Notes: generated from the letters alone by a model not told the origin. Positions 1 through 8,897 are shown, counted from the first letter of the stretch. The stretch: 64,000 nucleotides of DNA from Bacillus sp. HNG (GCF_003400205.1 NZ_QUQV01000003.1:357731-421730), one strand, 5' to 3'. Numbers and translations are program-made.

Positions 1-4
1 GGCA

Positions 5-130
5 ATAGAATAAAAGCGTAAGCGCCTTGATCAGCCCCGACAAGCATAAGAAAAGCTGGCGAGAAGGATGTATTTTATCCTTCTTGTCAGATTGGCTAGA
101 CCAGAGAGGGGCTAGGCGCTGGAGCTGGAC
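5..130. repeat. Structured intergenic element (probable dispersed repeat)
   Basis: This GC-richer block fills most of the noncoding stretch 1-210. It contains a strong hairpin (AGAAGGAT, 7-nt loop, ATCCTTCT at about 70-92) and ends in a GGCGCTGGAGCTGGAC-like segment. A similar segment recurs at the 3' end of ytoA (about 30894-30912). From memory, elements of this shape recur between genes in many Bacillus genomes. No second full copy lies in this window, so the repeat status is inferred. Confidence 0.4.
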
Positions 131-210
131 TTGGATACATTCATTAAAAGTTATACACAACGATAAATTTTATAATTTCTTAGACCATGAAAAAAGGATG
201 CTAATGCACC

Positions 211-954
211 CTAGTCCATTCTACGAACACAAACTGTCTGACAGTATTGCAGTAAAGCATTGCCAGCTTTTAATTGCATGTGCTTTAATGGAGAACTCAT
301 TTTTCTTAAAGAGGTAAACCACTCTTCATAATTTCTCTTTTCTACTAATTCTATGTCATAAGGAACAAGTGGAAAATCAAAGAAGCCAGTCCGATTCAAG
401 ATTACTTTTCGAATCGGTAGTTCAATACCATATAAAGAATAAATCGTGCGGACAATCCCATCCATGCGATCAAGTTCAATCATTGGCGATAACACTTTTT
501 TATCATGGCGACCCCTTTTTTCTATCCAAAACCGTTCATTTGAGCCTAAAAACACACTGTTTTCTTCACCTTCTAGGATTGTAATTAACCAGGTTGTAGT
601 GGGGCTGATGATAATAATCTCCACTTCAACAGGTGCATTTTTTAATTTAAAAATAGGTTTATATAGAATCAGGTTGGTGTCTGGAAACCTTTGAAGAAAA
701 TATTTTAAATTCGGATCATGGTAAAATTCCCTGTCGACATATGATTTTTCTCGAATGGTAGAGCTTGCCCACTTCAACTGAAATTCAAAAATCTGGTCCA
801 GAAATTGTTGCTTCTGCTCATCGAGGGCATCTGTACTTTTATCTTTCGTCTTACCCCATTGTTGCTTTTTTAGGCGGATAAACTGTCCGGGATACCGGAA
901 CATATCCACCTCATATCGTGAAATATAATCTTGCAGTTTGATTAATTGTCCCAA
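211..954 (-). CDS. ytlQ: YtlQ-like hypothetical protein
   Basis: A 247-residue soluble protein with no signal peptide or membrane segment. The start is TTG at 954, preceded by GAGGTG at good spacing. Gene context (next to thpR/ytlP, as in B. subtilis ytlP-ytlQ) suggests YtlQ. The fold may be a divergent nuclease-related (NERD-like) domain, judging by the central segment with VEVEIIIISPTT and WLITILEGEE, but I see no clear catalytic motif. It lies 15 bp downstream of the LrgB-type gene and could be co-transcribed with it. The biochemical function is unknown. Confidence 0.6.
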   Translation of the reverse strand: MGQLIKLQDYISRYEVDMFRYPGQFIRLKKQQWGKTKDKSTDALDEQKQQFLDQIFEFQLKWASSTIREKSYVDREFYHDPNLKYFLQRFPDTNLILYKPIFKLKNAPVEVEIIIISPTTTWLITILEGEENSVFLGSNERFWIEKRGRHDKKVLSPMIELDRMDGIVRTIYSLYGIELPIRKVILNRTGFFDFPLVPYDIELVEKRNYEEWFTSLRKMSSPLKHMQLKAGNALLQYCQTVCVRRMD

Positions 955-969
955 CTTTATTACACCTCA

Positions 970-1656
970 TTATAAGAAAAAAGAAACCAGCATCGGCAAT
1001 ATAATTGACGTATAAACCGCGCTTAATATCATCGCAATCGAGCTAATTGCTCCTTCATTTGTGCCAATTTCCAATGCTCGTGATGTACCAATTCCGTGTG
1101 ATGCGGTCCCAAATCCTAAACCCACTCCAACAAAGTGATCGACCTTGACCCATTTTAATAGGATTGGACCAAACATGGCACCCGAAATTCCGGCAATCAT
1201 CACATAGACGGCCGCTAGTGCAGGGATTCCACCTGTTACACTAGCGATATCCATCGCAACCGGTGTCGTAACTGATTTTGGAGAAATGGAAAGTATGATT
1301 TTAGGATCGATTCCTACTATTTTTGAAAAATAAAGCCCTGTAGCAATTCCAGTAGTAGAGCCTACAAAGACACCTATTATAATGGGCATGAAAAATGCTT
1401 TTAAAGATTTTCGATTTTGATATAAAGGATAGGCCAATGCTACCACAGCAGGTCCAAGCAGTTCATCAATCCATTTTCCTCCCAACATATATGTTTCATA
1501 TGGTATGGAGAAAATAAGTAAGAAGATAAGGATGACAAAAGTAGTCGTCGCAATGGGTACTAGTAATGGATGAGTTACTCGTTTATACAGCCTTGTCATC
1601 AATAAGAAAATAACAATCGTACCAATGACGGAAGCAATTGTTAAAACGATATTCAT
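970..1656 (-). CDS. LrgB/CidB family membrane protein
   Basis: A 228-residue, very hydrophobic protein with about seven predicted membrane segments. It carries LrgB family signatures: PKSVTTPVAMDIA near residues 126-138, and FGTASHGIGTSRALE near 182-196. LrgAB/CidAB proteins were first described as murein hydrolase modulators. The B. subtilis pair PftAB (YsbAB) is a pyruvate facilitator. The ATG overlaps the LrgA-type stop (ATGA), so the two are translationally coupled. The sequence does not tell me whether the substrate is pyruvate. Confidence 0.85.
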   Translation of the reverse strand: MNIVLTIASVIGTIVIFLLMTRLYKRVTHPLLVPIATTTFVILIFLLIFSIPYETYMLGGKWIDELLGPAVVALAYPLYQNRKSLKAFFMPIIIGVFVGSTTGIATGLYFSKIVGIDPKIILSISPKSVTTPVAMDIASVTGGIPALAAVYVMIAGISGAMFGPILLKWVKVDHFVGVGLGFGTASHGIGTSRALEIGTNEGAISSIAMILSAVYTSIILPMLVSFFL

Positions 1657-2042
1657 GCCCCGTAACCCTCCCCGAGATCCTTGCTTTGCTTTTTCCTAGT
1701 CGCAATTTTTTCACCAACTACACTGGAGATCAGCATAACAAGAAATGTACTCAATAATACAATGACTACCGTGATAATGCCCTTACCATTAAAAAAGGAT
1801 AAGTAATCCATGATCCCAACGGTTGCCGGTACAAAGAGAAGGGCTAAATAGGTGAGCAAAAATTGTGCTCCATCCCCTAACCATTTTTCTTTGACGATTT
1901 TTGTATGCAACAATAAAAACAACAAAATCATGCCAATAATACTTCCCGGTATGGCTGTATGTAAAAGCCCTTGAATCAAGGTCCCTAGCCAATAAACCAG
2001 ATACAAAATCGCAATCTGAATAAAAATCTTAACAAATCTCAT
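1653..2042 (-). CDS. CidA/LrgA family holin-like membrane protein
   Basis: A 129-residue protein with four hydrophobic segments and a charged tail. It has the family signatures IPGSIIGMILLFLLL (about residues 32-46) and LALLFVPATVGIMDY (about 66-80). It is the small partner of the downstream LrgB-type protein, and together they form an LrgAB/CidAB unit. It starts at ATG with AAAAGGGG upstream, 14 bp after thpR. B. subtilis has several pairs of this family (ysbAB, ywbHG, yxaC-yxzK), so I give no symbol. I see no LytST pair nearby. Confidence 0.85.
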   Translation of the reverse strand: MRFVKIFIQIAILYLVYWLGTLIQGLLHTAIPGSIIGMILLFLLLHTKIVKEKWLGDGAQFLLTYLALLFVPATVGIMDYLSFFNGKGIITVVIVLLSTFLVMLISSVVGEKIATRKKQSKDLGEGYGA

Positions 2043-2056
2043 CGAAAGTTCCCCTT

Positions 2057-2626
2057 TTATTTCAATGAAAAGATAGATAACGGCTGATACTTTGGAGAGC
2101 GGTTCAAATGGGTTTGGTATAACACAAAATGCTCCGCCTCAAAGATTGATTTTTCTTCCTTAGGTTGTACGATACCCTTCAGTTGTGTGGGCAAAAATAG
2201 ATTTTCCGATTTCCATCTTCGTGCCATTGTAATATGCGGAGTAAATGATCGCTTATCAAGGGAAAAGCCCAAATCTGTACACGCTCCATACACATCTTGC
2301 CTTAGTGCACGTAATTTCTCGCTCTCCTCTACTCCTGCCCATAGGATTCGGGGAGAATCTGACTTTCCAAAGGTGCCCAATTCATTTATTTGAAGCGTAA
2401 AACGTTCATGTTTCTTTGCGATTTCGGGCATTTGCTTTTTAATGTCAGTAAGTTGTTTAAATGAAGCCTGCCCTCCCAAAAAAGCAAGCGTAATATGTAA
2501 ATCCTCAGGATGAACCCAAGACTTGAACTTTAGCCTAGGTTCCAGCATTTCTCGCCATTTGTGTAATAACTCTTTTGTCTCGGCTGGGAGTGCGAGTGCA
2601 AGAAAATAATGGGTTTGCTGCTCCAT
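2057..2626 (-). CDS. thpR: RNA 2',3'-cyclic phosphodiesterase ThpR (LigT family)
   Basis: A 189-residue 2H phosphoesterase. The two HxTx motifs are visible: HITLAF at about residues 44-49 and HITMAR at about 131-136. The family opens 2',3'-cyclic phosphates on RNA to 2'-phosphates; older names are LigT and 2'-5' RNA ligase. The length is typical. This is the orthologue of B. subtilis YtlP by sequence and context. It is first in an apparent minus-strand run with the LrgA/LrgB pair and ytlQ. The physiological RNA substrate in Bacillus is not known. Confidence 0.9.
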   Translation of the reverse strand: MEQQTHYFLALALPAETKELLHKWREMLEPRLKFKSWVHPEDLHITLAFLGGQASFKQLTDIKKQMPEIAKKHERFTLQINELGTFGKSDSPRILWAGVEESEKLRALRQDVYGACTDLGFSLDKRSFTPHITMARRWKSENLFLPTQLKGIVQPKEEKSIFEAEHFVLYQTHLNRSPKYQPLSIFSLK

Positions 2627-2703
2627 ATAAAAGCCCCTTTTTAACAGTATTTATTGTATCATTTTAGCAAACTTACGGGTAAAGGGAAACTTAAGGTGAG
2701 GGA

Positions 2704-3672
2704 TTAGATTTCGTTGAAGAAATAAACTCGGTGACGTCTAGTGCCAGTGTGTTTTAATTGAAGAGAGTACAAAATATTTCTAGCTGCCGTTGGAGATGAG
2801 AGATTTAAGAAGTCTCTTAGTTGGCTGTTTGTAATTGTGTTGCTAATGATTAATTGATAGTCAATTATTGATTGGAGATAAGCTTTATTTGAGGAGTGTT
2901 GACAGTATTTGCAATGCCATTGCCTTTCAGTTCTATACATAGGGAGTTTGCCACACTTCGGACAAGCTACCCCTTTAATTATATCCTTTATATCTATCCC
3001 AAATTGTTTAAAAATATTTCCATCAAATGGAGTATGTTTTTTCAAAAGTGATTTTGACAATTTTTGAAGTTGTTTTTTATCGTAAATTATTTTTCTATGT
3101 CTCTTTTCAAATGGTTCTATTCTTGAAAGAAAACTGGTACTTTTAATGACCTTGTAAATTTGATTGTAACCTTCACTTGCAGAAATAATAGAACATGGAT
3201 TTGTAAAAACAACTAAACTTTCGCTTAGGATTGGGGGGAATTTTAATTGTTGTAACAAACGCCTAAACTGCAACTGGTGTCTATTTATTTGTGCAATTGG
3301 GCAGGAGTATGCTTTTTTTCTATCGTCAATTGTTTGAATCAATTGTTCAAACATCCCGTCAAAATAAAGCTCTCCACGATAATTTTTAGCATCAATGATT
3401 AAGATATACGTGGGACCCATTAGAAGGATGTCTATTTCAAAGAAATGCTCACCGGAGATATCTGGAAGACGTAAATTATGGAGAGTTAGATAGTCTTTCT
3501 CTTTTAAAAAGCTTAAATAATACTTTAAGGATTGCTCGCCTCGGTATCCTGACATTCTTTTTCTGAATTCCTCACGAATTTCTGCATATTTGGGATGAAA
3601 TTCATCGACTCTTCTTAGAAGCGCCTCCATTTTTCGTAATCTAAGTGGCATTTCTAATTCTTTTTTGATCAT
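2704..3672 (-). CDS. NERD domain protein with C-terminal zinc ribbon
   Basis: A 322-residue protein. The N-terminal half carries a NERD (nuclease-related) domain: GYRGEQSLKYYLSFL near residues 42-56, IDILLMGPTYILIIDAKNYRG near 83-103, and an SLVVFTNP segment. A zinc ribbon follows (CPKCG near residue 238, CKYCQ near 254), then a winged-helix-like tail with NSQLRDFLNLSSPTAAR. NERD proteins are predicted nucleases or DNA-associated proteins of the restriction-endonuclease fold; the D...AK core fits. It is flanked by pepV and thpR and looks monocistronic. The function is unproven. Confidence 0.85.
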   Translation of the reverse strand: MIKKELEMPLRLRKMEALLRRVDEFHPKYAEIREEFRKRMSGYRGEQSLKYYLSFLKEKDYLTLHNLRLPDISGEHFFEIDILLMGPTYILIIDAKNYRGELYFDGMFEQLIQTIDDRKKAYSCPIAQINRHQLQFRRLLQQLKFPPILSESLVVFTNPCSIISASEGYNQIYKVIKSTSFLSRIEPFEKRHRKIIYDKKQLQKLSKSLLKKHTPFDGNIFKQFGIDIKDIIKGVACPKCGKLPMYRTERQWHCKYCQHSSNKAYLQSIIDYQLIISNTITNSQLRDFLNLSSPTAARNILYSLQLKHTGTRRHRVYFFNEI

Positions 3673-3774
3673 TTAACAAACTCCTTTATTATCGATATCT
3701 CTTTTTTCTACATAAACAGCTAAACTCCTTTAAATTTCACACGAAGTTTTCTATAAAAATTAGGCATGAAAATT

Positions 3775-3870
3775 TCTATCGGCTTTATTTGAGTTCTATC
3801 GATTTTATTTGATTCTATCGATTTTATTTCGGTTCTATCGATTTTATTTGATTCTATCGATTTTAGCAAA
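3775..3870. repeat. 19-20 bp tandem repeat (TCTATC type), about 5 copies
   Basis: Units start with TCTATCG at 3775, 3795, 3814, 3834 and 3853. The consensus is TCTATCGATTTTATTTGAT with 19/20-bp alternation. The array lies between the NERD gene and the pepV terminator. A related 20-bp array sits at 39759-39838. It is noncoding in all frames I looked at. Confidence 0.85.
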
Positions 3871-3872
3871 AA

Positions 3873-3904
3873 TAAAATACAAAAGCCCGCCATCCATGGC
3901 GGGC
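3873..3904 (-). terminator. Rho-independent terminator of pepV
   Basis: On the minus strand, GCCCGCCAT/ATGGCGGGC forms a 9-bp GC-rich stem with a 2-nt loop (3885-3904), followed by TTTTGTATTTT. It is directly downstream of the pepV stop. Confidence 0.9.
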
Positions 3905-3919
3905 CACTAACTTCCTCAA

Positions 3920-5329
3920 TTATTTTGCCAGTTCATATATGGCCTGTGCATAGATAGCGGTAGCTTTTAGTAAGTCTTCTACTAAAATAAACTCGTCCTT
4001 TTGGTGGGCAACATCAGGTCGTCCTGGGAACAATGGTCCAAACGCAACGCCTGCTTCTAAAGATCTTGCATAGGTACCTCCACCAATTGAAACTAATGTC
4101 GCTTCTTCGCCTGTCTGTTCTTCATACACTTTTTGAAGGGTTTGAATTAATGGATGATTTTTATCGACATGATGAGGTGAAGAATTGCTGTAATTTACAA
4201 GTTCGAACCCAATCTTCTCACATACCTCTTCAATTTTCTTTTTCGTACCATCCATATCATTGGTTACTGGATAACGCAGATTTAAACCAAGGCTTCCACC
4301 ATCTGCTTTCGTGTAAGCAAGCTTTCCGACATTGATGGTTAAATCACCTGTGATGTCGTCACTATAAGCAACACCTAAATTTCTTCCCCTGGAATCTCCT
4401 ACAAAATACTCAGTCACCATACTTAAATACTGCTTTGCTTGTTCATCTAATGAATACCCTTGTAAAAAGGATACTAAATATAAACCAGCGTTTTTCCCAT
4501 GGTCGGGCTCCATTCCGTGTGCGGACACACCTTCTAATTCAAAAACAACGGTGTCCTCATCACAAAGGCCTCGTCCCATTAATGAGTTTTTGTCTAAAAA
4601 CGCCTGAAATTCATTCACCATTTCCTGCAAATTGCCTTTCCCTTCAAGCTTCGCTTCGGCAAAATCCGGAACCATGTTATAACGACGACCTGAGTTGAAT
4701 GACGCCAATTGAAGCTCAGCAACTGAAGATGACTGAGATTTTTGAACAAGGTCAAAATCTGCAATTCCTTTTTCTGCATAAATGATTGGGAAATCTGCAT
4801 CGGGTGCAAAGCCCATTGTCGGCATTTCTTCGTGTTTGAAATAATGCTCAACACAACGCCAATCACTTTCTTCGTCTGTTCCAATTATCATTCGTACACG
4901 CTTTGAGAGCGGAAGATTTAATTCCTTAATGATTTTCATCGCGTAATACGCAGCCATTGTTGGTCCTTTATCGTCTAATGAACCTCTGGCAATCATTTTT
5001 CCATCATGAATTTCTGCGCCATATGGATCACTGGACCAGCCATCTCCTTCTGGCACAACATCAATATGGCATAAAATCCCGATTAATTCCTCTCCAGAGC
5101 CCATTTCGAGATGGCCAGCATATCCATCAAGGTTTTTCGAGGTAAAACCATCCTCGCTACCTTTTTCCAATAGATAATGAAGTGCCTCATCAATCCCAGC
5201 CCCAAATGGTGCAGTCGGGGTTCCATTCTCCTCATCAAGGACACTTTTTATTTTCAAGAAATCCTGGGTATCTTTAATAAGTTGATCTTTACGTTTCTCT
5301 ACTTCTTCATGCCAGTTAATCTGTTCCAT
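3920..5329 (-). CDS. pepV: Dipeptidase PepV (M20 metallopeptidase)
   Basis: A 469-residue M20-family dipeptidase releasing amino acids from broad-specificity dipeptides in the cytoplasm. Metal and catalytic landmarks are visible: LCHIDVVPEGDGW (about residues 86-98, His and catalytic Asp), the ARGSLDDKGP segment (about 114-123, bridging Asp), IIGTDEESDWRC (Glu pair, about 148-159) and, near the C terminus, FPGRPDVAHQKDE with the last metal His. The length matches Lactobacillus PepV and B. subtilis YtjP. It starts at ATG behind AAGGAG, and a strong terminator shows it to be a single-gene unit. Confidence 0.95.
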   Translation of the reverse strand: MEQINWHEEVEKRKDQLIKDTQDFLKIKSVLDEENGTPTAPFGAGIDEALHYLLEKGSEDGFTSKNLDGYAGHLEMGSGEELIGILCHIDVVPEGDGWSSDPYGAEIHDGKMIARGSLDDKGPTMAAYYAMKIIKELNLPLSKRVRMIIGTDEESDWRCVEHYFKHEEMPTMGFAPDADFPIIYAEKGIADFDLVQKSQSSSVAELQLASFNSGRRYNMVPDFAEAKLEGKGNLQEMVNEFQAFLDKNSLMGRGLCDEDTVVFELEGVSAHGMEPDHGKNAGLYLVSFLQGYSLDEQAKQYLSMVTEYFVGDSRGRNLGVAYSDDITGDLTINVGKLAYTKADGGSLGLNLRYPVTNDMDGTKKKIEEVCEKIGFELVNYSNSSPHHVDKNHPLIQTLQKVYEEQTGEEATLVSIGGGTYARSLEAGVAFGPLFPGRPDVAHQKDEFILVEDLLKATAIYAQAIYELAK

Positions 5330-5513
5330 CTGAATTCTCCTTACAAAATGATCAAAATAAAAATCAAATACACCATAGCGTATTTACGCTCGATTTTCGA
5401 GCAAACTCGAAAAATTCCCTTTGAAAAACCGTAGCATCCGCCGGAAGCTTTAATTTTATTCAGCCCAGGGAACCATCATAATAACGGTTTACTTTTAATA
5501 CATTCACCCACCA

Positions 5514-6674
5514 CTATAGAAGTATCCTACTTAAGCTGATTAAAATTAATATCAGTCCTACAATTAATATTACAGGAAGCGAAATGAAATTCACAATATA
5601 GTGTTCCGCCTGAATACGAATAATATCATCTTTTCTTACGTTGACGATAAAATGATTGGCCATAATTCGATTTACTACAATCTTAACCCACATTCTAAGA
5701 ATGATAATAAATCCAAAAAAGATTAAACATTTGATCCAGATCGGTGGAATGATTAACAAGGCCACTGTTGTAATACTTGTGATTTGAAGACATTGAAACA
5801 AATAAGACCTGTTCCGAAAAAATACTTTTATACATAATTCTCGCAAGCTTTTCCTGCGATTTCGGTTTTTAAAAATTCGTTTTGAGTTTCGATAAAACAG
5901 TGGGCTCCGTTTCTTTTGACTCGGTACTTTTTCGACGTATTCCGAAAAAAGAAAAATACTTTTTACATATACGAGCTTTGCTTGCTTCTCTATGTCAACA
6001 TCGTTGGAAAAGGTTGTAAGCCTATTTATCCTTCTAGAGGAATTCCATATAAATAAAAACCATTGAATACCACTGATGATAAATAAAAATAGGATAGACG
6101 TATCAAGGGTCCACATGACTAGTGTTGTAGTAAAAATCCCACATGCAAGGAAAATCAAAATCGTATAAAGACTCTTTTTCCATGTTGAAACAATACCATC
6201 TAAGTACTGTTTCCATCCAAGAATGAGTGCCTTTAAGCTAATAAAATAAATTGCAAATACAAAAATCTCACCCAAGGATAGGGTGTAATGATTGAATAAA
6301 AATGGAGCCAAAACAGCAATTAAAACTAGGATGCCAATACTATGTCCAATCACATATAGATTTCTTGTCCACTTTTTCAAAGTGATCACAAGGGAACGTT
6401 TTTGTAATAAAAATAATTGGTCCGCTTCCTCCAAAAATGTCCGAATACGTCCTTGCCAGCAATACAAATAAAGCAAACTAATAATAAATGAAAGTGGGAT
6501 ACCCTTTATCCAACTTGGAATGTCTGCCCACCATGTATAATAATAATAACCGCCAATCACAATGACTGGAATGAATAAATATAGAAAAATTGTCCAGTCT
6601 ACAACACTTCTAAATACGCCCCATTGATACGCTATTTCCGTACGAAGTCGGGTTAAAAAAAGGCTTTTATTCAT
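5514..6674 (-). CDS. ythQ: EcsB-like ABC transporter permease (YthQ)
   Basis: A 386-residue integral membrane protein with several hydrophobic segments in the first 230 and last 90 residues and a basic cytoplasmic stretch between. It resembles EcsB-family permeases. The chosen start is the ATG at 6674 (MNKSLFLTRL), because it has AAGGTGAG upstream and overlaps the ATPase stop (ATGAATAA, 8 nt). The upstream in-frame extension to 6758 lies inside the ATPase gene. It pairs with the upstream ATPase. The substrate is unknown; in B. subtilis the related Ecs system affects secretion and regulated proteolysis. Confidence 0.85.
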   Translation of the reverse strand: MNKSLFLTRLRTEIAYQWGVFRSVVDWTIFLYLFIPVIVIGGYYYYTWWADIPSWIKGIPLSFIISLLYLYCWQGRIRTFLEEADQLFLLQKRSLVITLKKWTRNLYVIGHSIGILVLIAVLAPFLFNHYTLSLGEIFVFAIYFISLKALILGWKQYLDGIVSTWKKSLYTILIFLACGIFTTTLVMWTLDTSILFLFIISGIQWFLFIWNSSRRINRLTTFSNDVDIEKQAKLVYVKSIFLFSEYVEKVPSQKKRSPLFYRNSKRIFKNRNRRKSLRELCIKVFFRNRSYLFQCLQITSITTVALLIIPPIWIKCLIFFGFIIILRMWVKIVVNRIMANHFIVNVRKDDIIRIQAEHYIVNFISLPVILIVGLILILISLSRILL

Positions 6675-7389
6675 CGGACGACTCACCTTGCACAATTTGG
6701 TTAAAACACCGGAGAAGCGAGCCATCATGTAAATTAGCACTTTCACGGATATTATCAAGCTTTCCCTGAGCCTTCAGTCTACCACCCGCCACCAATAGGA
6801 AACGATCACACACTTTTTCAGCAGTATCTAGGACATGTGTACTCATCAAAATCCCAGCACCACGTTGTTTTTCCAAATCAATAAGTGTTAAAAAATCCTG
6901 CATTGCCATCGGATCTAATCCAACAAATGGTTCATCAATAATATAAATATCTGGTTTTATGAGAAATGCAGTAATAAGCATAACCTTTTGCTGCATTCCT
7001 TTTGAAAATGTACTTGGAAGCTTATGAATCACTTTTTCCATATGAAAGAGTTTAACTAACCTCATTGCCCGCTCATTAAAGTCAGCATCATCAATCTCCA
7101 TTACACCCGCTGCCAAATCAAGATGCTCCCATAATGTCAATTCATCATAAAAAACCGGTCTCTCCGGGATATACGAATATGTATGATTATTGATAAAATC
7201 AATTTTCCCATTGGAATTTTCTAATAATCCAAGAATCGTTTTTATTGTTGTACTTTTTCCAGCACCATTGGGTCCTATGAGCCCAACAATCTCACCTCGG
7301 TTGATTGAAAAAGAAAGATTTTCTACAATATTACTATTTTCTTCATAGCCAGAATTCTGTATTGAGACTTCCAATAAAGTCCGTTCCAT
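6667..7389 (-). CDS. ythP: EcsA-like ABC transporter ATP-binding protein (YthP)
   Basis: A 240-residue ABC ATPase. Walker A is GPNGAGKST, the ABC signature region is LPSTFSKGMQQKV, Walker B is IYIIDEPFVGLD, and the switch His lies in MSTHVLD. The start is ATG at 7389 behind GGAGGG, not the longer frame opening at 7449. It forms a translationally coupled exporter-type pair with the downstream permease. The signature (FSKGMQQK rather than LSGGQ) is usual for the EcsA/drug-exporter subgroup. Confidence 0.9.
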   Translation of the reverse strand: MERTLLEVSIQNSGYEENSNIVENLSFSINRGEIVGLIGPNGAGKSTTIKTILGLLENSNGKIDFINNHTYSYIPERPVFYDELTLWEHLDLAAGVMEIDDADFNERAMRLVKLFHMEKVIHKLPSTFSKGMQQKVMLITAFLIKPDIYIIDEPFVGLDPMAMQDFLTLIDLEKQRGAGILMSTHVLDTAEKVCDRFLLVAGGRLKAQGKLDNIRESANLHDGSLLRCFNQIVQGESSDE

Positions 7390-7744
7390 TAGCAATCCCT
7401 CCGCTACTACATACGAAAATCCAACAGAAAAGTTCCCCATTTTAGCCAAGGTTTACCAAACTGTAATAAAAATGTAAAAAACAGAATAGTAGAAATAATT
7501 TATGATTATAATAGAACTAAATGAAGATTTTTGACAATTTATGTAGAAAGAGTCATACTATTCAGATACAACTATATATATATAGCAAACGCACCTGTAA
7601 AGAAATGAGGTGATATGGGACATATATATAAGATTGGGTTATTAAAATAAGAAAAACTGTTGCGAATCGTTATTTTGAGAAAATTAGTTTAAGAGTACGA
7701 CTGAGGCATGTATATCATGTACAAAAATGATAAGGAGTGGTTTT
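7390..7744. other. Intergenic region between ythP and ytzE
   Basis: A 355-bp AT-rich divergent region that presumably holds promoters for both neighbours. It contains TATATATATATAG at about 7573-7585. It also contains a well-spaced GAGGTGAT-ATG at about 7606-7615 that would encode only an 11-residue peptide. I could not assign a clear promoter or operator. Confidence 0.4.
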
Positions 7745-7963
7745 TTGAAACCTTCAACAAACCGTATGTTAACTCGTATCAAATCAGTCTACATGTTTAT
7801 TAACGAAAAAGGGACTGTAACAACTCAGGAGCTTGTGGATGAATTTGGAACTACTTCACGTACCATTCAGCGCGATTTGAATGTGTTAGCATATAATGAT
7901 TTGGTTCAAAGCCCTAGCCGTGGAAAATGGACAATCACAAAGAAGAAAGTCAAAATATCTTAG
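7745..7963 (+). CDS. ytzE: DeoR-type helix-turn-helix protein YtzE
   Basis: A 72-residue protein that is essentially one DeoR-family winged HTH: TTQELVDEFGTTSRTIQRDLNVL at about residues 24-46. The start is TTG at 7745, directly after AAGGAGTGG; the upstream in-frame ATG at 7727 lacks a binding site. There is no sugar-phosphate sensing domain, so this is a stand-alone HTH, as in B. subtilis YtzE. The target genes are unknown. It is convergent with the pseudouridine synthase gene. Confidence 0.85.
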   Translation: MKPSTNRMLTRIKSVYMFINEKGTVTTQELVDEFGTTSRTIQRDLNVLAYNDLVQSPSRGKWTITKKKVKIS

Positions 7964-8054
7964 CAACAAACATAAGGGGCATATGAAGAAGGTAGCAAAT
8001 AACTTCACACTAGAAGGCCTTTTCATACAGATACATATGGAGAAACTAGATTCT

Positions 8055-8085
8055 AATAAAAAAGGGGCTGTCACTAAGACAGCCC
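8055..8085 (-). terminator. Terminator of the pseudouridine synthase gene
   Basis: Stem GGGCTGTC/GACAGCCC (8065-8085) with an ACTAA loop, followed on the minus strand by CCTTTTTT. It lies immediately after the stop codon. Confidence 0.9.
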
Positions 8086-8088
8086 TTG

Positions 8089-8808
8089 TTACTTTTTCGT
8101 ATACGTTTTTAATAATGTAACCTCTTCATCCGTGAGCTCTCGGTATTCACCAAGCTCAAGTGTTTCATCTAGTGGTAATGGCCCCATCTTCATTCTTTTC
8201 AAATAAACGACTCGTTTTCCTACTGCTTCAAACATTCGTTTTACCTGATGGAATTTTCCTTCCTCGATTACAACTTCGATCTCAGAACGTAATCCACTGC
8301 TAATAATCGTCAGAACAGCTGGCATCGTTTCATATCCATCATCAAGGATAACTCCGTTTCGGAAAGCCTCCACATCCTCTACTGTTACCTCTCCCTCAAT
8401 GATGGCTACATACGTTTTGGGAACATGTTTTTTGGGGGAAAGCAATTGATGTGCAAGCTGACCATCATTCGTTAAAAGTAATAACCCTTCCGTATCTTTG
8501 TCCAACCGCCCCACTGGAAAAGGCTTATAGACTGCATCTTCCATTTCTAACAAATCTAAGACTGTATCATGAAGATGATCCTCTGTTGCGGAAATGACAC
8601 CTTGAGGCTTATTTAACATTAAATAGATAAATTCTTTGTATTCAATCACTTCTCCATGAACGGTGACTAGATCTGCTTCGACTTTTACATGCTTACTAGA
8701 ATCTTTAACCGGTATGCCATTTATTTGAACGGCTCCTGATTTTAATAAGCTCTTTACCTCTTTTCTACTTCCAAAACCTCGATTTGCAAGTAATTTATCA
8801 ATTCGCAA
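8089..8808 (-). CDS. RsuA/RluB family rRNA pseudouridine synthase
   Basis: A 239-residue enzyme. An N-terminal S4 RNA-binding domain (MRIDKLLANRGFGSRKEVKSLLKSG onward) is followed by the catalytic domain, with LNKPQGVISA near residue 67 and the catalytic Asp in GRLDKDTEGLLLLTND (about 101-116). RsuA-type enzymes convert U516 of 16S rRNA to pseudouridine. This small-subunit assignment is favoured by the length and context (like B. subtilis YtzG), but the closely related RluB/RluE types cannot be excluded by eye. Confidence 0.88.
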   Translation of the reverse strand: MRIDKLLANRGFGSRKEVKSLLKSGAVQINGIPVKDSSKHVKVEADLVTVHGEVIEYKEFIYLMLNKPQGVISATEDHLHDTVLDLLEMEDAVYKPFPVGRLDKDTEGLLLLTNDGQLAHQLLSPKKHVPKTYVAIIEGEVTVEDVEAFRNGVILDDGYETMPAVLTIISSGLRSEIEVVIEEGKFHQVKRMFEAVGKRVVYLKRMKMGPLPLDETLELGEYRELTDEEVTLLKTYTKK

Positions 8809-8870
8809 TGCAATAACCTCCTTTACCTGTGCGAATACCTATCTAACTAAGAATAGGCGTTTTATTCATT

Positions 8871-8897
8871 ACACAAAAGCCCTATTAACATACACTA
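8871..8897 (+). promoter_or_regulatory. Sigma-K (or sigma-E) type mother-cell promoter
   Basis: The -10 is CATACACTA (8889-8897), an exact fit to the CATANNNTA consensus. AC lies 16 nt upstream (8871-8872), as in sigma-K promoters. It sits about 40 bp upstream of the small Tyr/Gly-rich gene at 8936. No good sigma-A promoter is visible in its place. Confidence 0.6.

Noticed and set aside
27..317. 96-residue open frame on the plus strand at the left edge
   Set aside because: It runs through the repeat element and antisense to the ytlQ-like gene, and has no ribosome binding site.
7613..7648. 11-residue leader peptide with a good binding site upstream of ytzE
   Set aside because: GAGGTGAT-ATG is well spaced, but the peptide is tiny, has no attenuator hairpin after it and no regulatory codon run.
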